A DNA stretch of 5,022 nucleotides, from assembly GCA_016177865.1 (NCBI GenBank), contig JACOUJ010000173.1, positions 1 through 5,022 on the forward strand, written 5' to 3'. Below are positions 1-5,022 of the stretch, in pieces. This DNA comes from Candidatus Rokuibacteriota bacterium (GTDB lineage: Bacteria; Methylomirabilota; Methylomirabilia; Rokubacteriales; JACOUJ01). Both the position numbers and the translations under genes were made by a program. Each line of letters opens with the position of its first letter. The first letter of the stretch is position 1. The notes beneath the pieces were generated by a model that ran no database searches, was not told the origin of the DNA, and saw only the letters and a program-made list of their open reading frames with translations.

Positions 1-34
1 CACCGCCTCGGCGTAACGACTCCTCCCAGAAGGT
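1..34 (-). other. In-frame continuation of the actB coding sequence beyond the TAA stop
   Basis: Directly after the TAA at 35-37, with no change of frame, the minus strand reads TFWEESLRRGG up to the window edge. From memory of the family, ActB-type proteins continue after the 'YxxERW' segment with a motif close to F-x-x-F-W-x-x-(A/S)-L-x-x-G-G/V. Here the residues flanking the stop read KRF-stop-TFW, so the stop sits where one residue would be expected. The GGGAGGAG inside this stretch resembles a ribosome binding site, but it also encodes the conserved WEE. I infer that this is the severed remainder of the same gene, not the leader of a separate one. Only 11 codons are visible. Confidence 0.6.
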
Positions 35-1603
35 TTAGAACCGCTTCCCCGGCGCCAGCTCCTTGGCCAGCTCCCGCCACCGCTCCTTCACGTAATCCTG
101 GAAGCGCTCCCATCGAAGTGGTCCCTTTTCGTCACCGGCTCCGAGCACGGCCTTCCCGACTGAGAGGAGAACGTCGCCAATGGCCTTGGCGTCAAACGTG
201 GGGACCGGGGCCATCGTCGGCTGTATGAGCCCGTGAACCCCTTCTTGAGGCGAGTAATCGCCCCAAGACTCCAGGGGGTGGAGATCCGGAAGGACCAGAT
301 GGGCCTGCGACGTCGTCTCATCCATCGCGTCAGAGATGCTGACCACAAACGGGACCTTTTTGAGACCGGCGGCGAAGCCAGTTTTCTCGGGGAGGGTGAA
401 GACCGGGTTGACCCGATGAAGGAAGAGCAATTCGACCTCACCACCGGCCATCGCCTGGGTGAGGGCGAGCATCTCCCGGTACGGGCTCGCCTTACCAAAG
501 ACCGAGTCTGGGCCAAAACGGATGGTCTTTCCCACATTTCCGACAGCGTAGTTGAGGAGATGAATGACCACCTGAAGCTGGGTGGCATCTTCGCCTCCGA
601 CCTCCACGCCGCCTCCGATCGCCAGGCTTGGCTTGGCTCGGCCGAAGGCGCGGGCAAGTCGGGTGATCGTCTCCACCGTGACACCTGACTCTTTCGCGAC
701 TGCGCCGAGATCCACGTCCGCGACCAGAGACTTCAAGGCAAGAGCATCCACACCCGGGGCCTGAAGCCGTTCGTCGAGGATGACGCGGAGCAAGGCCAGC
801 CCGAGGAGGGCTTCCGTTCCCGGCGCGTTTCTCACCCATTCATCAGCGTTCGATGCGGTCAGTGAGAGGCGAGGCTCGATCTGGATGAATGTCCCCGCCT
901 TGCCGTGCTTGAAGGCGTGCATCTGGGTGTAGGCCCTCGTGTACGCGACCGGAGAAAGCCACGTCTCGAGGAAGTCGGCGCCGAAGGAGAGGAGCACTCT
1001 GGCCTCCTCAATGGCATAGTGGGGAATCGCGTCACGACCGAAGGTGATCCGGCTCGCCGCGCGGATGGATTCGTAGGCGAAGGGCTCGTAGGCGAGGCGA
1101 GGCCGCGCCCCCAGTGCCTTGAGCCAGTCGTCCATCAGTTGCCCCAGGCCTCCGCCTTCGAGCTGGCTGACCAGAGCGATCCGGTTCCCCTGTCTCTTGT
1201 TCACCAGGGCCCCGAGCCTGTCCGCGACGAGCTTTTCCGCCTCCTCCCACTTGATCGGCTTGAAGTTCCCGGAGGCGTCCCGGAGGAGTGGCCCTCGGAT
1301 CCGATCAGGGTTGTAAAGCCCCTGAAGTCCGGCCTGGCCGCGGATGCAGAGGGTTCCCTGATTCACCGGGTGATCGGGATTCCCCTCCAGCTTGACGATC
1401 CGCCCCTCCCGGTTGCGCGCGATGACGCCGCACCCCGCCGGGCATTCGCGGCAGACGGTGGAGAACCAGGAGGCAACGCCAGGGACCAGGTTCTCGGGGG
1501 GGATGACATACGGGAGGAGCTTTTCGGTCGTCTTCCCGCAGCCAGCCGCGGCAGCGGCCGCCGTCCCGGCGCCGACGATCCTAAAGAACTCTCGGCGGTT
1601 CAT
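35..1603 (-). CDS. actB: ActB-like molybdopterin oxidoreductase-family subunit of Alternative Complex III, Tat signal, apparently cut short by an in-frame stop
   Basis: The product (522 aa) belongs to the molybdopterin oxidoreductase family and resembles the first half of ActB, the large periplasm-facing subunit of the quinol:cytochrome c oxidoreductase ACIII. The ATG at 1603 is chosen because it begins MNRREFFRIVGAG, a Tat twin-arginine signal, followed by an Ala run and A-A-G-C22, a relaxed lipobox that could make it a lipoprotein. The next segment, EKLLPYVIPPENLVPG, is typical of ActB-type proteins. Cys51, Cys54, Cys58 and Cys86 form the 4Fe-4S motif of catalytic family members, which classical ActB lacks. 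The ActB-like segment ESWGDYSPQEG begins near residue 445. An upstream ATG at 1762 in the same frame would overlap actA and bury the signal peptide, so I reject it. The start has only a weak purine-rich leader (GAGAAGA). The protein lacks the dinucleotide-binding C-terminal part and the ferredoxin-like domain of full ActB (about 1000 aa), and the frame stays ActB-like beyond the stop. A related Psr-type oxidoreductase is the main alternative. Confidence 0.85.
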   Translation of the reverse strand: MNRREFFRIVGAGTAAAAAAGCGKTTEKLLPYVIPPENLVPGVASWFSTVCRECPAGCGVIARNREGRIVKLEGNPDHPVNQGTLCIRGQAGLQGLYNPDRIRGPLLRDASGNFKPIKWEEAEKLVADRLGALVNKRQGNRIALVSQLEGGGLGQLMDDWLKALGARPRLAYEPFAYESIRAASRITFGRDAIPHYAIEEARVLLSFGADFLETWLSPVAYTRAYTQMHAFKHGKAGTFIQIEPRLSLTASNADEWVRNAPGTEALLGLALLRVILDERLQAPGVDALALKSLVADVDLGAVAKESGVTVETITRLARAFGRAKPSLAIGGGVEVGGEDATQLQVVIHLLNYAVGNVGKTIRFGPDSVFGKASPYREMLALTQAMAGGEVELLFLHRVNPVFTLPEKTGFAAGLKKVPFVVSISDAMDETTSQAHLVLPDLHPLESWGDYSPQEGVHGLIQPTMAPVPTFDAKAIGDVLLSVGKAVLGAGDEKGPLRWERFQDYVKERWRELAKELAPGKRF

Positions 1604-1615
1604 TCTTCTCGGCCT

Positions 1616-1633
1616 CGCGGGCCCGTCCCCGCG
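1616..1633 (-). other. Short GC hairpin just upstream of actB
   Basis: The minus strand reads CGCGGG-gacggg-CCCGCG, a perfect 6-bp inverted repeat with a 6-nt loop. It lies in the 55-bp gap between the actA stop and the actB ATG and ends 12 nt before that ATG. Two copies of GAGGCCGAG (1608-1616 and 1647-1655) flank it as a 9-bp direct repeat. It has no T tract, so it is not an intrinsic terminator. It could tune actB translation, but inverted repeats this short arise by chance in GC-rich DNA. Confidence 0.25.
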
Positions 1634-1658
1634 GGCACTGTCCTCGCTCGGCCTCTGG

Positions 1659-2237
1659 CTAGTGGTGACATGTCGTGCATTCCACGCTAGCCTTTTTGGC
1701 GGTGTGGCACTCGACGCACCACCCCATGGTGAGTGGCGGAGGCGCCGGAAAAAGCCCGGCAAGGTTCACGATATCATTGAAGAGGCTTTGCCCGGTCTTG
1801 GCCGTCACCACGTCCATCTCCTGGACCTGGCCGTGACAGTTCTGGCAGGTGACGCCGCCTCGGATATGGGGCTTGTGGGCGAAGTAGACATACTCGGGCA
1901 CCTTATAGACCCGAGCCCAGGGGACCGGCTCCTGCTTTCCCAGGTACTCCGCCAGTTTTTTGATCTCCGGCTTGTCCGCCGCCGTGATCCTGTGGCACCC
2001 CATGCAACGGGTCACCGATGGGATGCCGGCGTATTCTGACCGGCGCGCGTCCGAGTGACAGTACTGGCAATCAATTTTGAACTGCCCGGCATGGATCTTG
2101 TGACTGAAGGCGATGGGCTGGGAGGGGCCGGCCGCGTCAGTCCGCGCAATGGGCAGAGAAACAAACGTGAGGAGGAGTAGGGTGAGGATGAGAAGCGCGC
2201 CCGCCAGACCGACGGCGACGTTCACACCTCGACCCAT
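1659..2237 (-). CDS. actA: ActA-type pentaheme cytochrome c of Alternative Complex III
   Basis: This 192-aa protein has a single N-terminal hydrophobic segment (about residues 7-28) that acts as a signal anchor, then a cytochrome domain facing outside the cytoplasmic membrane. Five CxxCH heme c motifs are visible: CQYCH (57-61), CMGCH (78-82), CQNCH (131-135), CVECH (174-178) and CTTCH (187-191). The last is followed by one His and the stop. Family landmarks include PIAFSHKIHAG (41-51), whose His residues are likely distal ligands, EYAGIPSVTRCMGCH, YVYFAHKPH (117-124) and LTMGWCVECH. In ACIII, ActA is thought to relay electrons from the quinol-oxidising and iron-sulfur core toward the monoheme cytochrome or the terminal oxidase. 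About 30 residues (143-170) separate the third and fourth hemes, which seems longer than in many ActA proteins. The ATG at 2237 has a strong ribosome binding site. actB follows after 55 bp. Identification is firm for a multiheme cytochrome c and strong for ActA. Confidence 0.9.
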   Translation of the reverse strand: MGRGVNVAVGLAGALLILTLLLLTFVSLPIARTDAAGPSQPIAFSHKIHAGQFKIDCQYCHSDARRSEYAGIPSVTRCMGCHRITAADKPEIKKLAEYLGKQEPVPWARVYKVPEYVYFAHKPHIRGGVTCQNCHGQVQEMDVVTAKTGQSLFNDIVNLAGLFPAPPPLTMGWCVECHTAKKASVECTTCHH

Positions 2238-2241
2238 GCAG

Positions 2242-2250
2242 CCTCCTCCC
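2242..2250 (-). promoter_or_regulatory. Strong ribosome binding site of actA
   Basis: The minus strand reads GGGAGGAGG, then CTGC and the ATG at 2237. It is the best Shine-Dalgarno match in the window and fixes the actA start. The 99-bp gap between the ETF gene and actA (2238-2336) shows no convincing promoter or terminator. The much weaker leaders of the ETF gene and actB make the contrast notable. Confidence 0.8.
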
Positions 2251-2336
2251 GGAATAAACTCACCTACCTGTGAGCTGCGATACGTGGCCTGACGGAGCCA
2301 AAAGCCTTGCGAATCTTATCACCAGGTTCTTTGAAG

Positions 2337-4178
2337 TCAACCGCTTTTTGCCTTGGCCCGGGTCAGCGCTTCGGTCAGAAGGGGGACAACCTCCCTAAAG
2401 TCTCCCAGGATCCCGAAGTCCGCGGCCTGAAAGATGCGAGCCTTGGGATCGGTGTTGATCGCGACGACGATCCCGGCCTTTCTGATCCCGACCACGTGCT
2501 CCGAGGCGCCGCGGACGCCGATGGCGAAGTAGAGCCGGGGCGCGATCGCGCGACCGGTGAGTCCCACCTGATGCTGGCGCGGGAGCCATCCCGCGTCATT
2601 GACGTCGCGCGTGGTCGCGATCGGGGCGTCCAGGACGCCCGCCAGGGCCTCGATCACGGGGAGATTCTCCGGGCCACCGATCCCCATCCCAACCCCCACC
2701 ACGACCTCGGACGTCTCGAGACGCGCCGCCTGGACTGCCGGCTCGGGATGCTCCGCCAGGACGCGCGTGCGGGCCGCGCCGAGGCCGTCGGTGGCGATTC
2801 GCTCCATCCGCGCGCGACGTGACCCGTCCGGCCGTCGCGCTTTCAGGATGCCTGGGCGGACCGTGGCCATGGCCGGCGCAGTCTTGGAGAGGATCGGCGC
2901 GACGATGTTCCCGCCGAACGCCGGCTTCATCTGAACGAGGCGCCCCTCGCCGTCCACGTCGAGATCGATGCAGTCGCCGGTGAGCCCGAGCCCGAGCCGG
3001 GCCGCCACCCGCGGAGCGAGGTCGCGTCCCGTCGCGGTCGAAGGGAGGAGAAGAAACGTCGGCTGAAACTCCCGGATCACGCGCGTCAGAATCGCCGCGT
3101 GGGCGTCAGTCGTGTACGGCCCCAGAGCCGGATCGTCAGCAAGGTAGACCGTGTCGGCTCCGTAGGCGGCCAGCGCCGGCGCGTAACGCCCGAGGTCCCT
3201 GCCGATGAGCAGGGCCGTCACCTCCCCTTCGACCTTCGCGGCCAGCTCCACCGCCTTTCCCAGGAGCTCCAGCGTGACCGTCCGGACCTCGTCCCGGAGG
3301 ATCTCTCCGACCACCCACACGGTCTTTCCGGCGCGCCCGCGCGGGAGATTGACGTCATCCTCCTCCCCGCTCGGCTCGTCTCCCCACCGGCCGAAGAGCC
3401 CCCGGTCCACCAGCTCTCTCACGAGGAGATCCACCGCGCCCCGGAGCGAATCCTCCTGGATCATCCGCTGCGCCCGGGTGGTCTCGACCGACTCGATCCC
3501 GGTCACCCAGGTCGGCGAGCCCTCGAAGCCGAACAGCGAAAGGTCGTCCGTGAGAGCGCGCGCCGTCATCTCTTCAATGGGCTTCCCCTTCGCCTGCTCC
3601 CGGTCGGATCGCGTGGGGAAGCGCTCCGGCACGAGATCCTCCGTCGCCGTGAGGAGCGCGGGGAGCGAGGCCTCGACCGTCTCGGTCCCGGCATCTGTCT
3701 CCCGCTCGGCCCTGAGCGCGCGCGCGGCCGGCTCGATCTCGATCCGGCGAACACCCGTAATCTGGGGAATGTCGAGCAGCTCCGCGACCTCGGGCCCGAC
3801 CTGACCCGTCTCCGCGTCGGTGCTGCTCCGGCCGCACAGGACAAGATCGTAGGGGAGCCGGCGGATCGCCAGGCTCAGGGCCCGCGCCGTGGCCAGGGTA
3901 TCCGAGCCGCGGAACGCCCCATCCACGAGATGGATCGCGCGGTCCGCCCCGAGGGCGAGGCAGTGCTCGAGGGCCTTTTTGGCTTGGGGTGGCCCCATCG
4001 TGAGCACGGTCACCTCACCGCCGTGCCGGTCGCGAAGCTCCACCGCCTTTAAGAGCGCTCGAATATCGAAGGAGCTGACCTCGAGGGGGACCCCTTCGCG
4101 CTTCAGTGTCTTGGTCTCGAGATCGAAGGTCATCGCCGAGACCACCGGCACCTGCTTGATGCAGACGACAAAGTGCAT
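2337..4178 (-). CDS. Fused electron transfer flavoprotein, EtfB-EtfA in one polypeptide
   Basis: This 613-aa protein carries both ETF subunits in beta-alpha order. ETF takes electrons from acyl-CoA and similar dehydrogenases and passes them to a quinone reductase in the membrane. Residues 1-about 195 are EtfB: it opens with MHFVVCIKQVP and has CGRSSTDAETGQVGP (115-129), the nucleotide-binding stretch. A charged, acidic linker (about 196-283) leads to EtfA from KTVWVVGEI (285). The FAD domain follows, with TTRDVNDAG (522-530, canonically SRxxVDxG), HQVGLTG (536-542), LYFAIGVRGASEH (549-561) and VVAIN (571-575). The ATG at 4178 is chosen because it gives the canonical EtfB N-terminus; the frame is open upstream but looks non-homologous. 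No Shine-Dalgarno is visible (the leader is CCCTCCCC), and the start lies 11 nt after the leuC-fragment stop, so translation may depend on coupling. Relative to canonical EtfA, SGA(I/Q)QH is replaced by RGASEH and the usual GRG by GMG. Fused ETFs are known in some bacteria; separate subunits are commoner. Confidence 0.93.
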   Translation of the reverse strand: MHFVVCIKQVPVVSAMTFDLETKTLKREGVPLEVSSFDIRALLKAVELRDRHGGEVTVLTMGPPQAKKALEHCLALGADRAIHLVDGAFRGSDTLATARALSLAIRRLPYDLVLCGRSSTDAETGQVGPEVAELLDIPQITGVRRIEIEPAARALRAERETDAGTETVEASLPALLTATEDLVPERFPTRSDREQAKGKPIEEMTARALTDDLSLFGFEGSPTWVTGIESVETTRAQRMIQEDSLRGAVDLLVRELVDRGLFGRWGDEPSGEEDDVNLPRGRAGKTVWVVGEILRDEVRTVTLELLGKAVELAAKVEGEVTALLIGRDLGRYAPALAAYGADTVYLADDPALGPYTTDAHAAILTRVIREFQPTFLLLPSTATGRDLAPRVAARLGLGLTGDCIDLDVDGEGRLVQMKPAFGGNIVAPILSKTAPAMATVRPGILKARRPDGSRRARMERIATDGLGAARTRVLAEHPEPAVQAARLETSEVVVGVGMGIGGPENLPVIEALAGVLDAPIATTRDVNDAGWLPRQHQVGLTGRAIAPRLYFAIGVRGASEHVVGIRKAGIVVAINTDPKARIFQAADFGILGDFREVVPLLTEALTRAKAKSG

Positions 4179-4189
4179 GGGGAGGGTCG

Positions 4190-4579
4190 CTAGGGCAAAA
4201 ACTCGCGGGGGTCGGTGGTGACGCCCCTCACCGCCGTGGCGGCGGCGACCGCCGGACTCCCCAGATAGATCTCGGCGTTGTAGCTCCCCATCCGACCCTG
4301 GAAGTTTCGATTCGCCGTCGAGAGGGTCACCTCCCCATCGCCCATGACACCGCCATCGCCGGCGCACGCGCTGCACCCAGGGTTGGTCAGGAGGGCGCCG
4401 GCCTCTAGAAGGATCGAATACGTCCCGTCCTTGACGATCCGCTCCACGACGTGCTTCGAGGCCGGGCTCACCAGGAGCCTGACACCGGGCGCCACCTTTC
4501 TCCCTTTCAGGATTCGCGCCGCTTCCGCCAGGTCCTCATATTTGGCATTGGCGCAGGAGCCGATGAAGACCTGGTCCAC
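4190..4579 (-). pseudogene. leuC: leuC 3' fragment: C-terminal part of the 3-isopropylmalate dehydratase large subunit
   Basis: About 129 codons (134 if the homologous run PEAKVDQ is counted from about 4594) match the C-terminal third of LeuC, the aconitase-family enzyme that isomerises 2- and 3-isopropylmalate in leucine synthesis. Visible landmarks are VDQVFIGSCAN, LKGRKVAPGVRLLVSPAS, NPGCSAC, GEVTLSTANRNFQGRMGS and the end SPAVAAATAV...DPREFLP. All three cysteine ligands of the 4Fe-4S cluster are present (Cys9, Cys69, Cys72, counting from the GTG at 4579). The N-terminal two thirds, about 300 residues with the remaining catalytic residues, are missing. In their place, in another frame, is the start of leuD. 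A GTG at 4579 could start translation, but no good ribosome binding site is evident. The stop is 11 nt before the ETF gene. A homoaconitase or related hydro-lyase is possible, since the fragment cannot settle specificity. It is unlikely to be functional alone. Confidence 0.85.
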
Positions 4580-4731
4580 CTTCGCTTCTGGACTTCCGGA
4601 CCGAGCGGCTCGAAGGCGTGCTTCGCCAATTCTATGGGGTCGATGCTGACGAGATAGCGACCCGGGATGATCACGTCCGTGTTGACGTTATCGCCGAACC
4701 TGATGACCTTCCCGCCGATCCTGTTTTGCAC
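4507..4731 (-). pseudogene. leuD: leuD 5' fragment: N-terminal part of the 3-isopropylmalate dehydratase small subunit, running out of frame into leuC
   Basis: The first about 49 codons match the start of LeuD: GKVIRFGDNVNTDVIIPGRY (8-27), then LVSIDPIELAKHAFEPLGPEVQKR (to residue 50). FGDNVNTDxIIPGRY is the diagnostic N-terminal motif of the small swivel subunit. After residue about 50 the frame is the leuC region read in the wrong frame, an Arg/Ser-rich tail without homology, ending at 4507. Missing are the GxNFGCGSSREHA substrate-binding motif and the rest of a protein usually near 165 aa. The GTG at 4731 is the only start close to the conserved region; its leader has only a weak GAGG about 10 nt upstream. 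Both halves are recognisably from LeuCD, but the order is inverted from the usual leuC-leuD, so the junction implies either an ancestral leuD-leuC order with a deletion or two unrelated ends joined. Confidence 0.85.
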
Positions 4732-4744
4732 GGAGTGACGAGCC

Positions 4745-4761
4745 CTCGATGACGCATCGAG
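4745..4761. repeat. Perfect palindrome overlapping the candidate -10 element
   Basis: CTCGATG-acg-CATCGAG is a perfect 7-bp inverted repeat with a 3-nt spacer, in the 74-bp gap between the dehydrogenase stop and the leuD fragment. It overlaps the putative minus-strand -10 by two bases and lies just downstream of it, a place where repressor operators often sit. It has no T tract, so it is a poor terminator. An operator role is inferred from position and symmetry only. Confidence 0.35.
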
Positions 4762-4789
4762 TATAATCCGTAACTGTCCATCCCGGCAA
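4760..4789 (-). promoter_or_regulatory. Candidate sigma-70-type promoter for the leuD fragment and downstream genes
   Basis: The minus strand has TTGCCG (4784-4789) as a possible -35 and TATACT (4760-4765) as a possible -10, separated by 18 bp. This AT-rich patch stands out in GC-rich DNA and lies in the largest gap upstream of the ETF and ACIII genes. Transcription would start about 30 nt before the GTG at 4731. No other convincing promoter is seen before etf or actA, so this may serve the whole downstream run. Confidence 0.35.
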
Positions 4790-4805
4790 CACGCGGCCTC
4801 CTATC

Positions 4806-5022
4806 CTACGCACCGTCTTTCCTTTGATGCGCCAGGGCAAGCAGATACCTATTGAGTCGCTCGCGAACCTCGGCGCACTGTTGGGGCGTCCACTCGCGGA
4901 ACCCTCGGCCCGTCGACATTCCAAGCTCGCCCGCCGCGACCTTTTGCTCCAGGAATGGGTGCGGACCGGGCCTCCGGTCAAGATGACGGAGCAGCACTTT
5001 GTGGATGTCGAGCGTCAGGTCG
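4806..5022 (-). CDS. 3-hydroxyacyl-CoA dehydrogenase, C-terminal end (partial)
   Basis: Seventy-one whole codons are visible before the TAG at 4806-4808; the gene runs on past the right edge. The frame reads DLTLDIHKVLLRHLDRRPGP at its start, then HPFLEQKVAAGELGMSTGRG and FREWTPQQCAEVRERLNRYL. The pattern P-x-L-x-x-x-V-x-x-G-x-L-G-x-x-(T/S)-G-(R/K)-G-F-x-x-(W/Y) is typical of the C-terminal helical domain of NAD-dependent 3-hydroxyacyl-CoA dehydrogenases, which oxidise 3-hydroxyacyl-CoA to 3-ketoacyl-CoA in the cytoplasm during beta-oxidation or butyrate-type metabolism. The NAD-binding Rossmann domain and the catalytic His lie outside the window, so chain length and exact substrate are unknown. 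Related 3-hydroxyacid dehydrogenases such as carnitine dehydrogenase share this fold. Its position upstream of an ETF gene fits acyl-CoA oxidation. Confidence 0.75.
   Translation of the reverse strand, partial: DLTLDIHKVLLRHLDRRPGPHPFLEQKVAAGELGMSTGRGFREWTPQQCAEVRERLNRYLLALAHQRKDGA

Noticed and set aside
905..1690. Long plus-strand open frame antisense to actB
   Set aside because: Its translation is Arg/Gly/Pro-rich with no recognisable motif, and the minus strand encodes a clear family protein across the same bases. GC-rich codon bias produces such antisense frames.
1604..1762. Upstream ATG at 1762 extending actB by 53 codons
   Set aside because: It would overlap actA by about 100 bases, and the added residues lack homology and would hide the Tat signal MNRREFF.
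2259..2274. CTCAC-ctacct-GTGAG inverted repeat upstream of actA
   Set aside because: Only a 5-bp stem with a 6-nt loop and no T tract. Too weak to call a terminator or operator.
3099..4052. 317-codon plus-strand open frame antisense to the ETF gene
   Set aside because: No domain, motif or ribosome binding site. It lies wholly opposite the well-supported EtfB-EtfA fusion.
4179..4376. N-terminal extension of the ETF fusion to an ATG at 4376
   Set aside because: The added 66 residues are leuC sequence read in another frame. The canonical EtfB start MHFVVCIKQVP begins at 4178.
4560..4600. Programmed frameshift joining leuD and leuC into one product
   Set aside because: No slippery heptamer or downstream structure is evident, and large conserved parts of both proteins are missing, which a frameshift cannot explain.
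4762..4767. Perfect TATAAT on the plus strand
   Set aside because: No matching -35 at proper spacing and no plus-strand gene downstream. The same AT patch is better explained by the minus-strand promoter candidate.
4688..4981. 97-codon minus-strand open frame spanning the dehydrogenase end and the leuD start
   Set aside because: It is out of frame with both recognised proteins, Arg/Ser-rich and without motifs.

Overview
GC-rich bacterial DNA in which every supported gene lies on the minus strand. Read in the direction of transcription (high to low coordinates) the order is: the C-terminal end of a 3-hydroxyacyl-CoA dehydrogenase; a short intergenic gap with a candidate promoter and palindrome; a leuD 5' fragment joined out of frame to a leuC 3' fragment; a fused EtfB-EtfA electron transfer flavoprotein; a pentaheme cytochrome c of the ActA type; and a Tat-exported molybdopterin-family protein of the ActB type that runs to the window edge. 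No RNA gene, CRISPR array, insertion sequence or plus-strand gene could be supported, and there is no gene-free stretch over 300 bases.

The actA-actB pair is the start of an Alternative Complex III (quinol:cytochrome c oxidoreductase) operon. The ActB-like protein keeps a complete CxxCxxxC...C iron-sulfur motif at its N-terminus, which ordinary ActB proteins have lost. The order acyl-CoA dehydrogenase-type enzyme, ETF, then ACIII suggests a route from acyl-CoA oxidation through ETF and the quinone pool to cytochrome c. That route is inferred from gene order; the ETF:quinone oxidoreductase is not visible here. High GC, a fused ETF and a Cys-bearing ActB variant recall uncultured soil or subsurface lineages such as Rokubacteria, NC10 or deltaproteobacterial groups, but this assignment is tentative.

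Two places look broken. First, actB stops at TAA (35-37), yet the same frame beyond the stop reads TFWEESLRRGG, which resembles the conserved sequence that continues ActB proteins; this looks like a nonsense change (for example GAA to TAA) or a base error rather than a natural end. Second, the leuD start (about 49 recognisable codons) and the last ~130 codons of leuC meet near 4580-4597 in different frames, at a spot with three close copies of GAAG. The rest of leuD and about two thirds of leuC are absent. This is either a real deletion leaving a remnant or an assembly chimera.
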